Origin: Pseudomonas sp. PDM16 | Lineage (GTDB): Bacteria > Pseudomonadota > Gammaproteobacteria > Pseudomonadales > Pseudomonadaceae | Direction of reading: 5' to 3' | NCBI RefSeq assembly: GCF_014851865.1 | Contig: NZ_JACVAM010000001.1 | Coordinates: 1,240,001-1,304,000, forward strand | Length of the DNA stretch: 64,000 nucleotides | Shown here: piece after piece, positions 44,829-55,009 of the stretch | Position numbering within the stretch: position 1 is the first letter of the stretch | Layout: each line of letters begins with the position of its first letter | Notes under the pieces: generated by a model | Databases searched by the model: none | Told to the model about the DNA's origin: nothing | Seen by the model: only the letters and a program-made list of their open reading frames with translations | Position numbers and translations under genes: made by a program

Positions 44829-45724
44829 TACGATCCTGGCCACAGCCAGGCGGCGCCGCGAACTCCGCTGGAGTCCCCATGCCGGGCTTGTACCAGGCGC
44901 GTGTTGACCTGGTCCGAAAATACATGGCGAGCCAGCAGGTTGGGTACTTCCTGGTACAGCGCCGGCATGTTCGAAAGGCCCCCGCCCAGCACGATGACTT
45001 CCGGGTCGATGATGTTGATCACTGAGGCCAGTGCTCGCGCCAACTGCTCGCAGTAGCGGTGCACGGCCGAGCTGGCGGCGGGATGCCCCTCCAGTGCTGC
45101 CCTGGCCAGTTGTGACGCGTCCAGGCCCAGGTTGCTGCGCGCGGCCCAGGCAGGGCCACTGAGAAAGGTTTCGATGCAATCCTCCAGCCCGCAGTAGCAG
45201 GGTCGCGTCGGTCCGTCCGCCGGAGTGCGCCAGGGCAGAGCATTGTGTCCCCATTCGCCCGCGATGGAATTTGGGCCGCTCAGTAGTCGCCCGTGGATGA
45301 CGATACCGCCGCCCACGCCCGTGCCGAGGATCACCCCAAACACGGTAGCGGCGCCGGCTCCTGCGCCGTCGGTGGCTTCCGACAGGGTGAAGCAGTCGGC
45401 ATCGTTGGCCAGTCGGACCGGGCGTTCTAGCAATCGCTCCAGATCGCCCTGCAGGTCCTGGTCGATCAGGCAGGTGGAGTTGGCGTTCTTGATTCGTCCA
45501 TGATCGGGCGAGCGCGTACCGGGTATACCGATGCCAACGCTCCCTGCCCCTCCCAGCTGTTGTTCGGCATCCTGCACCAATTGCACGATGACCCGCAGAG
45601 TGGCCTGGTAGTCACCCTGGGGCGTTGGCAGACGCCGGCGCAGCCGTTCGTCGGAGCCCGCGAGCGCAACGATCTCGGTCTTTGTCCCACCCAAATCAAT
45701 GCCGAAGCGAAAAGGTATGCGCAT
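44825..45724 (-). CDS. ROK family sugar kinase
   Basis: 299 aa. The phosphate-binding DLGGTKTEIVAL starts at residue 10, the ROK signature surrounds GVGGGIVIHGRLL (about 138-150), and the zinc site includes the His in EWGHNALPW plus CYCGLEDC (about 180-187). These features fit N-acetylglucosamine kinase, fructokinase or glucokinase of the ROK type; the exact sugar cannot be read from sequence. Next to ampDE a role in amino-sugar recycling is attractive but is inference. Confidence 0.88.
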   Translation of the reverse strand: MRIPFRFGIDLGGTKTEIVALAGSDERLRRRLPTPQGDYQATLRVIVQLVQDAEQQLGGAGSVGIGIPGTRSPDHGRIKNANSTCLIDQDLQGDLERLLERPVRLANDADCFTLSEATDGAGAGAATVFGVILGTGVGGGIVIHGRLLSGPNSIAGEWGHNALPWRTPADGPTRPCYCGLEDCIETFLSGPAWAARSNLGLDASQLARAALEGHPAASSAVHRYCEQLARALASVINIIDPEVIVLGGGLSNMPALYQEVPNLLARHVFSDQVNTRLVQARHGDSSGVRGAAWLWPGSY

Positions 45725-45732
45725 TCTTAACC

Positions 45733-45759
45733 TTAAGTTACAAAGGCCGGGGCCGATAT
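45733..45759 (+). promoter_or_regulatory. Sigma-28 (FliA) promoter of the chemoreceptor gene
   Basis: TTAAGTTA-N11-GCCGATAT matches the FliA consensus TAAAGTTT-N11-GCCGATAA at 6 of 8 bases in the -35 box and 7 of 8 in the -10 box, with exact spacing. It points at the chemoreceptor gene starting 140 bp downstream, as expected for flagellar late genes. Confidence 0.82.
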
Positions 45760-45899
45760 CCGGTATACAGGCTGTGGGGGGACTGCGCCTGGCAAATGGC
45801 CATTCCCACTAGTTACCCGGAAACACCGACATCTTGCCGTTCAATAGACCAGCCTGCTCCCGGCTGGCATACAACAATAATGGCAACAGGAGACGTCTA

Positions 45900-47930
45900 G
45901 TGAATAGCGTGTTGTACCCTGCCATCGCGCTGATGAACCGCCTCAGCTTCGGCATGAAATTCAGCCTGATCAGCGTGCTGTTCTTCCTGCCCATGCTGGT
46001 CACCAACTACTTCCTGGTGCGCGACTCCTACGACGCCTTCGTCGACACGCGTACCGAGCTGCAGAGCCTGACGTTGCTCAAGCAGAGCATGAAGATGCGC
46101 CAGGACCTGGAGCGTCTCAACGATCTCTACGAGATCAATGCTGTGCTGGGCCAGTCCGGTGAGGCGGACAAGCTGGCGGCGCTGATCGGTCCTCTGGAGT
46201 CTGGCATTAGCGAGACGCTGGGCGCCATCCAGTCCCCCAGCGAGGGCGCGCAGAAGACCGAGGAATTCAACGTTCAGCGCGATGCCATCAAGACTGCGCT
46301 GGATGCTGTTCAGGCCGAGAGCTCGTTACGTAGCAAGGCGGGCCTGGTGGTCAAGGCGCTGGATAACGCCGAAGTCTTCATCAAGTTCGTTGCCAGCCAG
46401 TCCGGCCTCAGCCAGGACAGCGATCTGACCGTACGGCAGATGGCCGAGCTCATGACCACCGTCACTCCGCCGGTAACCAAGGCACTGAGTACCGGTCGTG
46501 CGCTGGGCTCCTATTCTCTTGGCCAAGGTATTCTCGGCTCCTCCGACAGTACCAAGCTCGACGAACTCCTGCTGCAGCTGGAGAAGCTGCACGCCGAATA
46601 TGGTTTCAAGATCCAGAATGCCCTGGAGGACAACGCCCGTGCCCAGCGCGATCTGAGCCAGCTCGCCGAGGCCAGCCGCAATAGCCTGACCGAGATCAGC
46701 TCCGTGCTCGAAGAGCAACTGCTCATGGCTGACAGCCTGGACACGCCCTGGCAGGGTTTCTTCGACCAGACCAGCGCGGCCATCGACAAGACCTACGCTT
46801 TGAACGGCGCCGTGCTCGACTTCCTCGAGCAGGAGCTGAGTGAGCGTCTGGGCGAGAAGCGCACCCAGATGGTGTTGCTGGTGGTAGCCCTGGTCGGTCT
46901 TTTCATTGCCATCGGCTATCTCTACGGCGGCTTCTACGTTTCCACCCGTGCAACCCTGAAAGGCTTCGGCAAGACCCTCAACCAGGTGGCCGGCGGTGAC
47001 ATGACCGTTAGCGTCAATGTGAGGAGTCAGGACGAGCTGGGCGAATTGGGCGAGGTGTTCAACGGTACCGTGGCGAAGATCCGCGACCTGATCGAGTTGG
47101 TCGGTCAGACCGTCACCGAAGTCGAGCGGCAGGCCGACCGCGTGGAGTTGGTTTCCGGTTCCAGTAGCCAGGCGGTGACTGCTCAGCGCGGTCAGATCGA
47201 GCAGGTCGCCACGGCAATGAACCAGATGTCCGCCACAGCCCTGGAGGTGGCACGCAGTGCCGCCGCCGCAGTCGGAAGTGCGCAGAGCGTCAACCAGGAG
47301 ACGGTCAGTGGTCGCGAGTTGGTGGAGGCCCAGGTGGCGCGCATCCAGCGTCTGGCCAGTGAGATCGACCAGTCGGTGAGTGTCATCAACCAACTGGCTG
47401 CCGACAGCGCCGCCATCAGTCAGGTGCTGGAAGTCATCAAGGGCATCGCCGGGCAGACCAACCTGCTGGCGCTCAACGCGGCCATCGAGGCGGCGCGTGC
47501 CGGCGAGCAGGGTCGCGGCTTCGCCGTGGTCGCCGACGAGGTGCGCAACCTGGCCAAGCGTACTCACCAGTCCACCGAGGAGATCGAGCAGATGATCGGT
47601 CGCCTGCAGAACGGCGTGGGCGCCACCGTGACCGCCATGAACGGCAGCCACCAGATGGTGGAGAGCACTGTCAGCCAGTCGACCCAGGTGCAGCAGGCGC
47701 TGGAGAATATCCTCGGCGCGGTCGGCATGATCGTCGACCAGAACCAGCAGATCGCCGCCGCCGCCGAGCAGCAGACTGCCGTGGCCCATGATATCGACAT
47801 GAACATCGTCGAGATCAACCAGGCCGGTGAGCGTACGGCTGAGGGGGCGGTCGAGACCGAGCAGGCCAGCCGCGAACTGTCCGACCAGGTCGCGCGTCTG
47901 AAGGAGCTGATCAGCGCCTTCCGCGTCTGA
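45900..47930 (+). CDS. Methyl-accepting chemotaxis protein
   Basis: 676 aa from the GTG at 45900, preceded by AGGAGA; a longer frame upstream has no ribosome site. The first membrane helix is at about 17-40 and the second at about 323-347. The periplasmic domain between them is about 280 residues, long and helical. A HAMP domain follows, then the signalling domain with the hairpin tip [20 protein letters not shown] (about 518-537). The ligand is unknown. The position beside ampE matches the P. aeruginosa transducer gene. Confidence 0.93.
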   Translation: MNSVLYPAIALMNRLSFGMKFSLISVLFFLPMLVTNYFLVRDSYDAFVDTRTELQSLTLLKQSMKMRQDLERLNDLYEINAVLGQSGEADKLAALIGPLESGISETLGAIQSPSEGAQKTEEFNVQRDAIKTALDAVQAESSLRSKAGLVVKALDNAEVFIKFVASQSGLSQDSDLTVRQMAELMTTVTPPVTKALSTGRALGSYSLGQGILGSSDSTKLDELLLQLEKLHAEYGFKIQNALEDNARAQRDLSQLAEASRNSLTEISSVLEEQLLMADSLDTPWQGFFDQTSAAIDKTYALNGAVLDFLEQELSERLGEKRTQMVLLVVALVGLFIAIGYLYGGFYVSTRATLKGFGKTLNQVAGGDMTVSVNVRSQDELGELGEVFNGTVAKIRDLIELVGQTVTEVERQADRVELVSGSSSQAVTAQRGQIEQVATAMNQMSATALEVARSAAAAVGSAQSVNQETVSGRELVEAQVARIQRLASEIDQSVSVINQLAADSAAISQVLEVIKGIAGQTNLLALNAAIEAARAGEQGRGFAVVADEVRNLAKRTHQSTEEIEQMIGRLQNGVGATVTAMNGSHQMVESTVSQSTQVQQALENILGAVGMIVDQNQQIAAAAEQQTAVAHDIDMNIVEINQAGERTAEGAVETEQASRELSDQVARLKELISAFRV

Positions 47931-47947
47931 TCCTCAGCCTGCAAGCA

Positions 47948-47981
47948 ACGAGGCCCGCCAATCGGCGGGCCTCGTCGTTTC
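47948..47981. terminator. Bidirectional terminator between mcp and tatD
   Basis: A 12-bp stem, ACGAGGCCCGCC/GGCGGGCCTCGT, with loop AATC is followed by CGTTTCT. It lies between converging genes. Confidence 0.85.
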
Positions 47982-47989
47982 TATCAGGA

Positions 47990-48772
47990 TCAAAGCTGCC
48001 AGCCGAACAGCTCGGCGGCGTTGCGGCTGCTGGCGCTGGCCAGCTCCTCGGGCGAAATACCGCGCAACTCGGCCAGCGCCGCGCAGATGGCCGGCAGATG
48101 CTCAGGGCTGTTGCGCAGGCCTGGGTACATGGCTGGCGCCATGTCAGGCGCGTCGGTCTCCAGCACAATGGCTTCCAGCGGTAGGCGCGGGATCACCTTG
48201 CGCAGGCGCAGGGCTTGCGGCCAGGTCGGCGCGCCGCCCAGGCCCAGCTTGAAATCCAGGCGGATGTACTCGCGGGCTTCCTCGTAGCTGCCGGCGAAGG
48301 CGTGAATCACCCCGCCGCGCGCCGGCTTGAGGCGCTTCAGCGTGGCGATGGTGGCGGCATGGGCGCGGCGCACATGCAGCAGGACCGGCAGCTCGCATTC
48401 GCCGGCCAGCTTCAACTGCGCCTCGAACAGCGTTTGCTGCTGCTCGCGGTCGAGGTTTTCCACGTAGTAGTCCAGACCGAACTCGCCCACCGCGCAGAGC
48501 TTGGGGTGGCCGGCCAGGCGTTGCAGCCAGTCGCGCAGTTCGCCCAAGTGTTCGGGGCGATGCTGCTCGAGATAGACCGGATGCAGGCCGAAGGCGGCGT
48601 ACAGACCCTCTTCCTTCTGGCACAGGTCCCACAGGCGCTGCCAGTTGTCGCGGTACACGCCGAGCACCACCAGACGCTCCACGCCCAGAGCGCGGCTGCG
48701 TGTTAGCAGCTCGCCGCGGTCGGCGTCGAAGTCGGGAAAGTCCAGGTGGGTGTGGGTGTCGATCAGTTGCAT
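47990..48772 (-). CDS. TatD-family metal-dependent hydrolase
   Basis: 260 aa from the ATG at 48772, where the protein begins MQLIDTHTHLDF; an alternative ATG at 48808 would add 12 residues with no homology. Metal ligands are visible: HTHLD (His7/His9), Glu in VGEFGLDYY, His in VLLHVRRAH, His in VIHAFAGS and the late Asp in LETDAP. TatD enzymes are 3'-exonucleases and deoxyribonucleases involved in repair and DNA breakdown. The ribosome site is weak. Confidence 0.9.
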   Translation of the reverse strand: MQLIDTHTHLDFPDFDADRGELLTRSRALGVERLVVLGVYRDNWQRLWDLCQKEEGLYAAFGLHPVYLEQHRPEHLGELRDWLQRLAGHPKLCAVGEFGLDYYVENLDREQQQTLFEAQLKLAGECELPVLLHVRRAHAATIATLKRLKPARGGVIHAFAGSYEEAREYIRLDFKLGLGGAPTWPQALRLRKVIPRLPLEAIVLETDAPDMAPAMYPGLRNSPEHLPAICAALAELRGISPEELASASSRNAAELFGWQL

Positions 48773-48891
48773 GGCGGCGTCCGCATCGGGGCAGTCAGCA
48801 TCGGACATTTCATTCGAGTGCGCCAGTTGGGGAGCATTCCCGCGTTTCGTCAGTCGAACCAGCATGGAGTAGATGCACGCCGGAGGTGAGG

Positions 48892-50955
48892 GTGCGGGTA
48901 CGCAAGTGGTTGAGTGGGGCGTTCGCGGTACTGCTTCTGTCGTTGGCGGCACTGATGTTGCTGCTCGTGTTGTTCGACTGGAACCTGCTACGGCCGACTA
49001 TCAATGAGAAGGTCTCGGCGGCGCTGAACCGACCGTTCGCCATAGAGGGCAACCTCAGCGTGGTGTGGCAGCGCGAACCCGAGGAGGGCGGCTGGCGCGC
49101 CTGGCTGCCGTGGCCGCACTTCGCCGCCGAACAGCTGGTGCTGGGCAATCCGGAGTGGGCCGAGGGCGACACCTTCGTCAGCCTCGACCGTGTGCGCTTC
49201 CGCCTGGCGCCGCTGCCGCTGCTGTGGAAGACCGTGAGCATCCCGCGCATCGAACTCGGTGCGCCGTTCGCCAACCTGCAGCGCCTGGCCGACGGCCGCG
49301 CCAACTGGACCTTCGACCTCGGCAGCCAGCAGCCTGACCAGACTGCGGAGCCGAGCCCCTGGACCCTGGATATCGGCACCATCGGTTTCGACCAGGGCGT
49401 GGTCAGCCTCGACGATCAGGTGTCCAAGACCCGCATCGAGGCACAGATCGACCCGCTTGGCGCGCCCATTCCCTTCGCCCAGATCGTCGGCGAGAACGCC
49501 GCCCAGCGCCTGGCCGAGGAACACACGGCGGCCCAGGACTACGCCTTCGCCTGGCGTGCCAAGGGGCGCTTCCAGGGCCAGGCGGTGAGCGGCAGCGGCA
49601 AGGTTGGTGGTCTGTTGGCGCTGCACAGCGCCAACCTGCCGTTCCCGCTGCAGGCCGATGTGCGCATCGGCGCCACGCGCATTCGCGTCGCCGGTAGCCT
49701 CACCGATCCGCAGCGCCTGGGCATCCTCGACCTGCGTCTGCGCCTGGCCGGAGCCAGCCTCAGTCAGCTCTACCCGCTGACCGGGGTGACCCTGCCGGAC
49801 ACGCCGCCCTATGCCACCGATGGCCGCCTGCAGGCGGACCTGCGCGATGCCGGTGGCGCCAGCTTCCGTTACCAGGACTTCAACGGCCGCATCGGCGACA
49901 GCGACATCCATGGCGACCTCACCTTCGTCACCCGTCAGCCGCGGCCCAAGCTGTCCGGCCAGCTAACTTCCAACCAGCTGCTGTTCGCCGACCTGGCGCC
50001 ACTGATCGGCGCCGACTCCAATGCCGAGAAGCAGGAGCGCGGCGCTGCCGCCAGCCAGCCGGCGAACAAGGTGCTGCCGGTGGAGCAGTTCCGTACCGAA
50101 CGCTGGCGCAGCATGGACGCCGACGTGCGCCTCACCGGCAAGCGCATCGTTCACTCCGATCAGTTGCCGATCAACGATCTGGATACCCACGTGGTGCTCA
50201 ACGACGGCCAGCTCAGCCTGGAGCCGCTGCGTTTCGGCGTGGCCGGCGGCAGCCTGGATGCGCAGATCCGTCTCAACGGCGCGGTCGCGCCGATGCAGGG
50301 CCAGGTGCGCCTGAGCGCCCGCGAGTTGAAGTTGAAGCAGCTGTTCCCCACCTTCGCACCGATGCAGACCAGCCTCGGCGCGCTGAATGGCGACGCCAAG
50401 CTGAGCGGCACCGGCAACTCGGTGGCGGCCTTGCTCGGCACCGCCAACGGCGAGCTGAAGATGCTGATCAACGACGGCGCGGTGAGCCGTGGCCTGCTGG
50501 AGATCGCCGGGCTCAACGTCGGCAACTACCTGGTCGGCAAGCTGTTCGGCGACGACGAGGTGACCATCAACTGCGCGGCCGCCGACCTCGGCATCAAGCA
50601 GGGCCTGATGAGCACGCGGCTGTTCGTGGTCGATACCGAGAACTCGGTGATCCGCGTCGATGGCAGCGCCAACTTCGCCAGTGAGCGCCTGGACTTCGAC
50701 GTGACCCCGGCGAGCAAGGGCCTGCGCATCTTCTCCCTGCGCTCGCCGCTCTATGTGCGCGGCACTTTCAAAGAGCCGAATGCCGGGGTGCAGGCCACGC
50801 CTCTGGCGCTGCGCGGTGTCGGCCTGGTGGCGCTGGGCGTGGCGGTGGCGCCGGCGGCCGGTCTGCTGGCGCTGGTAGCGCCCAGCGGTGGCGATGAGCC
50901 CAGCCAGTGCGCTCCGCTGCTGCGGCAGATGCAAAAGAGTGGTGGCAAGGGCTAA
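48892..50955 (+). CDS. AsmA family protein
   Basis: 687 aa with a GTG start at 48892, 5 bp after GGAGG. An N-terminal membrane helix (about 6-26, FAVLLLSLAALMLLLVLFDW) is followed by a long beta-rich periplasmic region, the AsmA/TamB-like bridge fold. The AsmA C-terminal signature lies at about 520-660, including VDTENSVIRVDGSANFASERLDF. Family members help move phospholipids or support outer-membrane assembly. A late Cys in DEPSQCAPLL is common in this group. Confidence 0.9.
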   Translation: MRVRKWLSGAFAVLLLSLAALMLLLVLFDWNLLRPTINEKVSAALNRPFAIEGNLSVVWQREPEEGGWRAWLPWPHFAAEQLVLGNPEWAEGDTFVSLDRVRFRLAPLPLLWKTVSIPRIELGAPFANLQRLADGRANWTFDLGSQQPDQTAEPSPWTLDIGTIGFDQGVVSLDDQVSKTRIEAQIDPLGAPIPFAQIVGENAAQRLAEEHTAAQDYAFAWRAKGRFQGQAVSGSGKVGGLLALHSANLPFPLQADVRIGATRIRVAGSLTDPQRLGILDLRLRLAGASLSQLYPLTGVTLPDTPPYATDGRLQADLRDAGGASFRYQDFNGRIGDSDIHGDLTFVTRQPRPKLSGQLTSNQLLFADLAPLIGADSNAEKQERGAAASQPANKVLPVEQFRTERWRSMDADVRLTGKRIVHSDQLPINDLDTHVVLNDGQLSLEPLRFGVAGGSLDAQIRLNGAVAPMQGQVRLSARELKLKQLFPTFAPMQTSLGALNGDAKLSGTGNSVAALLGTANGELKMLINDGAVSRGLLEIAGLNVGNYLVGKLFGDDEVTINCAAADLGIKQGLMSTRLFVVDTENSVIRVDGSANFASERLDFDVTPASKGLRIFSLRSPLYVRGTFKEPNAGVQATPLALRGVGLVALGVAVAPAAGLLALVAPSGGDEPSQCAPLLRQMQKSGGKG

Positions 50956-51626
50956 CGCGCCACGCTGGCGGAGATGGCCACCGCCGCGGCGGCGGTGCGG
51001 GTCTCCACGCCGAGCTTCACATAGACGTGCTCCAGGTGCTTGTTCACCGTGCGTGGCGACAGGCCGAGGATGTCGCCGATGTCGCGGTTGGTCTTGCCGC
51101 AGGCCACCCAGCGCAGCACTTCCACCTCGCGCTCGGTGAGCTGGAAGCGCGCCGAGAGGGTCTCGAAGGTTGGCTCGTTGCTCAGGGTCAGGTCCACCGG
51201 CTGCGCGGCGGCGCGTGCCGACTGCAGGGTGCGCGCGGTGCGCAGGTGGGCGGCGACCCGCGCCAGCACCTCGTCGGTGTGGATCGGCTTGGTCACGTAG
51301 TCGCTGCCGCCGGCGGCGAAGCCTTCCACCACGTGCTCGCTGTCGGTCAGCGCGGTCATGAACAGCACCGGGATGTCGGCGCTGTCCGGCTCGGCCTTGA
51401 TCCGTCGGCAGGTCTCGAAGCCATCCAGGCCAGGCATCATCGCGTCGAGCAGGATCAGGTCGGGGCGCCGACGCTGGATGCGGTTCAGCGCGCTTTGGCC
51501 GTCCAGCGCCACCAGCACCATGTAGCCCTGGGCGTCGAGGGCGTCGGAGAGCAGGGCGAGGTTGTCCGGCGTGTCGTCGACGATCAGCACGGTGCCGCGC
51601 TCAGCAAGCTGCGTGGCTGCATTCAT
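50952..51626 (-). CDS. LuxR-type response regulator of the amide locus
   Basis: 224 aa from the ATG at 51626, preceded by AAGGAGG. The receiver domain has DD at 17-18 and the phospho-acceptor Asp61 (LILLDAMMPG); the C-terminal NarL/LuxR HTH (about 158-220) has LTEREVEVLRWVACGKTNRDIG. Its start lies inside the 3' end of the sensor gene (26-bp overlap), so they are a pair. It is the best candidate to bind the TACGTCA-N4-RCGTA operators at 55408, 55430 and 60556 (inference). Confidence 0.92.
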   Translation of the reverse strand: MNAATQLAERGTVLIVDDTPDNLALLSDALDAQGYMVLVALDGQSALNRIQRRRPDLILLDAMMPGLDGFETCRRIKAEPDSADIPVLFMTALTDSEHVVEGFAAGGSDYVTKPIHTDEVLARVAAHLRTARTLQSARAAAQPVDLTLSNEPTFETLSARFQLTEREVEVLRWVACGKTNRDIGDILGLSPRTVNKHLEHVYVKLGVETRTAAAAVAISASVAR

Positions 51627-54600
51627 GTTCGGCCTCCTTGAGTTGGCGGTTGAGTTCATCCAGGCGGAAGCCCTTGGCCAGGGCCCGCAGGCGTTTGGTG
51701 AAAGGCGCGCAGGCCGGGGTCTGGCGTTCGATGGCGTCGAGCTTGTCCTGGATGCCGCGCATGTAGCCGAGCGCCGCCAGCTCGCGCAGCTCGGCCAGTT
51801 CGCTGGCGCTGGGCAGTGTCTCGACCTGCGGCTGCGGCGCTTCCGGCTCGGCCGCGCGGTGCAGCCACTGCAGGTCGAGCTGCTGCTGGATGCGTTCGAG
51901 CAGCGCCGGGGTGTGCACCGGCTTGGCCAGGTAGTCGTTGCAGTAGGCGGCGATGCTGCGTTCGCGGTCGTCGGCGAAGGCGTTCGCCGAGATGACGATG
52001 ATCGGTGCCTGGCACAGGGCGTTGCGGCGGATCAGGCGGCTGGTCTCGAAGCCGTCCATTTGCGGCATCGACAGGTCCATGAGGATCAGGTCGGGGCTGA
52101 GCAGCGCGGCCTGGCGGATTGCCTCCTGGCCGCTGGCCGCCTGCTCGACGCGAAAGCCCAGCGGTTCGAGCATGCCGGCCAGCACGCGGCGGTGTTCCAG
52201 GTGGTCATCGACCACCAGCACCAGGCGGCGCGGCCCCTGGTAGCCGATGATGTCGTGCGCCACGTGCACCACCGCCTGCGGCGCGCGTACCTCGGAGAGG
52301 AACAGGCGCACCTGGAAGCGCGTGCCCTTGCCCGGCTCGCTGTGCACCGACAGCTCGCCGCCCATCAGCGCGGTGAGCATGCGGGTGATGGTCAGGCCCA
52401 GGCCGACGCCGTTGTCCTGGCGCATCAGGTCGCCGCGCTCGAAGGGCTGGAAGATGCGCTCGATCTGTTGCGGGTCGATGCCGATGCCGGTGTCGACGAT
52501 CTCGAAGCAGGCCGTCTCGCGCAGGTAGCTGACGCGCAGGCGCACCTCGCCCTGCTCGGTGAAGCGCACAGCATTGCCGAGCAGATTGATCAGGATCTGC
52601 CGCACGCGCTTCTCGTCGCCGCGCACCACTGCGGGAATCCGCCCGGCCGTCTCCAGGCGGAAAGCCAGGCCCTTCTCGGCAGCCTGCGGGGCGAACATGC
52701 GTTCGAGCTGGCCAACGAACTCGGGCAGGGCGATTTCCGATAGCTCCAGGTGGAGCTTGCCGGCCTCGATCTTGGCCACGTCGAGCAGGCCGTCGATCAG
52801 CGACAGCAGGTGCGAGCCGCTGCGGTAGATGGTGGCCAGGGCGTCGTGGTGGCGCTCGGGCATGGCCGCGTCGCGCTGCAGGATCTGCGTGTAGCCCAGG
52901 ATGCTGTTGAGCGGCGTGCGCAGTTCGTGGGACAGGCCGGTGACGTAGCGGCTCTTCGCCGCGTTGGCACTCTCGGCCAGCACCTTGGCCTTCTGCAGCG
53001 CCTCGTCGGTCTTGCCGTGGGCCTCGATCTCCTGCATCAGCAACAGGGTCTGGCGGTCCGACTCCTGCTGCGCCACCTGGCGGCTCTCGCGGGTCAGGAC
53101 GATCCACCAGGCGAGCATGCCGGCGAACAGCGAGAGGGTGAGGAAGGCCTTGAGGAAGGCCTGGTACAGCGTCTGCTGCACCTCCGGTGAGTGCGGCACC
53201 AGACCGTGGGAGACCTGGCTGTAGATCAGCGCCAGAGCGCCGAACAGCATCAGCACCAGTAGGGCGAGGAAGCCCAGGTACTGCGCCAGGCGGCTGTGCA
53301 GGCGCGGGATGCTGGCCCAGGGCAGCAGCCAGTGCAGCAGCGCGTCGACCTGCCGGCTCAGCCGCGCATGGGGTTTGCAGGCGTCGCCGCAGCGCGCGTC
53401 CAGCGAGCAGCACAGCGAGCAGATCGGCGTGCTGTAGGCCGGGCAGAAGGCCATGTCCTCGCTCTCGAAGGCGTTGTTGCACAGGCCACAGCGTGGTGCC
53501 TCGCGAGCGCCTGGCGGGTGGATCAGCACCGCCTCGCTCTGCCGCGCGATGTAGAAGCGTCCGCCGGTGAGCCAGGCCAGCAGCGGCGCGCAGATAAACG
53601 CCGAGAACAGCGCCACCAGTGGCGAGGCGGCCTGGGCCAGGGCGCCGAACAGGCCGAAGTGGGCCAGCACCGAGAGCAGCGAGGCGAACAGCATGGCGCC
53701 GACGCCAACCGGGTTGATGTCGTACAGGTGCGCGCGCTTGAACTCGATGTGCTTTGGCGACAGGCCCAGCGGCTTGTTGATCACCAGGTCGGCCACCAGC
53801 GCGCCGATCCAGGCGATGGCGATGTTGGCGTAGAGGCCGAGCACCTCCTCAATCGCCTCGAACACGCCCAGCTCCATCAGCATCAGGGCGATGGCCACGT
53901 TGAACACCAGCCACACCACGCGCCCCGGATGGCTGTGGGTGACGCGGGCGAAGAAGTTGGACCAGGCCAGCGAGCCGGCGTAGGCGTTGGTCAGGTTGAT
54001 CTTCACCTGGCTGACGATGACGAACAGCACCATGGCGCCGAGCGCCCACTGCGGCGAGGCGAACACGTAATGGAAGGCCACCAGGTACATCTGCGTCGGC
54101 TCGGCGGCGCGTTCGATGGGAATCTCATGCTGCAGGGCGAGGAAGGCGAGGAAGGCGCCGGCGAGCATCTTCAGCGCGCCGGGGATGATCCAGCCGGGCC
54201 CGGCCATGAGCAGCGCGGCCCACCAGCGCTTGCGGTTCTGCGCGGTCTTCTCCGGCAGGAAGCGCAGGTAGTCGACCTGCTCGCCGATCTGCGTGACCAG
54301 GGCCAGGGCCACGGTGCAGGCGGCGCCGAAGTGCAGCAGGTTGAAGTTGCCGGCCTCGCCCTCGCGGCCGGCGAAGCTGGTCCAATCGCCGATCGCCTCG
54401 GGATTCTTGGCGATGACGAAGATGTAGGGCAGGAACAACAGAACCAGCCACACCGGCTGGGTCCAGGTCTGCAGGCGGTTGATCAGGGTGATGCCGTAGG
54501 CCACCAGGGGAATGATGATCACCGAACAGATCACGTAGGCCAGCGCCAGCGGGATGTCGAAGTACAGCTCCAGGGCCAGGGCCATGATCGCCGCCTCGAG

Positions 54601-54999
54601 GGCGAAGAACAAAAAGGTGAAGCTGGCGTAGATCAGCGAGGTGATGGTCGAGCCGATGTAGCCGAAGCCGGCTCCGCGGGTCAGCAGGTCCATGTCCACG
54701 CCGTAGCGCGCCGCGTAGTAGCTGATCGGCAGGCCGGTGAGGAAGATCACCAGGCTCACCGCAAGGATTGCCCACAGGGTGTTGGTGAAACCGTAGGACA
54801 GCGCCAGGGCGCCGCCGATGGCCTCCAGGGCGAGGAACGACACCGCACCGAGGGCGGTGTTGGCGATGCGCAGCTCCGACCACTTGCGGAACGCCCGCGG
54901 GGTGAAGCGCAGGGCGTAGTCCTCCATGGTCTCGTCGGCGACCCAGCTGTTGTAGTCGCGGCGAATCTTGACGATGCGCTGGGTTCCGGTGGGTTGCAC
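51601..54999 (-). CDS. NCS1 permease-histidine kinase fusion with receiver domain
   Basis: 1132 aa from the GTG at 54999, preceded by AGGAG. Residues about 20-480 form a twelve-helix NCS1 (purine/cytosine permease-like) transporter domain. Then comes a cysteine cluster (Cys504 to about 535: CGLC, CSLCC, CGDAC), two further membrane helices (about 565-620), a HisKA domain with His691 (GLSHELRTPLNS), an HATPase domain (DNGVGLGLTI) and a receiver with Asp975 (LILMDLSMP), then a helical tail. It probably senses, and may carry, an amide-like compound. The MITE at 55010 abuts its ribosome site. Confidence 0.9.
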   Translation of the reverse strand: MQPTGTQRIVKIRRDYNSWVADETMEDYALRFTPRAFRKWSELRIANTALGAVSFLALEAIGGALALSYGFTNTLWAILAVSLVIFLTGLPISYYAARYGVDMDLLTRGAGFGYIGSTITSLIYASFTFLFFALEAAIMALALELYFDIPLALAYVICSVIIIPLVAYGITLINRLQTWTQPVWLVLLFLPYIFVIAKNPEAIGDWTSFAGREGEAGNFNLLHFGAACTVALALVTQIGEQVDYLRFLPEKTAQNRKRWWAALLMAGPGWIIPGALKMLAGAFLAFLALQHEIPIERAAEPTQMYLVAFHYVFASPQWALGAMVLFVIVSQVKINLTNAYAGSLAWSNFFARVTHSHPGRVVWLVFNVAIALMLMELGVFEAIEEVLGLYANIAIAWIGALVADLVINKPLGLSPKHIEFKRAHLYDINPVGVGAMLFASLLSVLAHFGLFGALAQAASPLVALFSAFICAPLLAWLTGGRFYIARQSEAVLIHPPGAREAPRCGLCNNAFESEDMAFCPAYSTPICSLCCSLDARCGDACKPHARLSRQVDALLHWLLPWASIPRLHSRLAQYLGFLALLVLMLFGALALIYSQVSHGLVPHSPEVQQTLYQAFLKAFLTLSLFAGMLAWWIVLTRESRQVAQQESDRQTLLLMQEIEAHGKTDEALQKAKVLAESANAAKSRYVTGLSHELRTPLNSILGYTQILQRDAAMPERHHDALATIYRSGSHLLSLIDGLLDVAKIEAGKLHLELSEIALPEFVGQLERMFAPQAAEKGLAFRLETAGRIPAVVRGDEKRVRQILINLLGNAVRFTEQGEVRLRVSYLRETACFEIVDTGIGIDPQQIERIFQPFERGDLMRQDNGVGLGLTITRMLTALMGGELSVHSEPGKGTRFQVRLFLSEVRAPQAVVHVAHDIIGYQGPRRLVLVVDDHLEHRRVLAGMLEPLGFRVEQAASGQEAIRQAALLSPDLILMDLSMPQMDGFETSRLIRRNALCQAPIIVISANAFADDRERSIAAYCNDYLAKPVHTPALLERIQQQLDLQWLHRAAEPEAPQPQVETLPSASELAELRELAALGYMRGIQDKLDAIERQTPACAPFTKRLRALAKGFRLDELNRQLKEAEHECSHAAC

Positions 55000-55009
55000 G
55001 CCATGGCTC

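Noticed and set aside
46326..47789. 487-aa open frame on the minus strand within the chemoreceptor gene
   Set aside because: Antisense shadow of a receptor whose signalling domain is unmistakable on the plus strand; composition is rich in His, Leu and Gly without domain structure.
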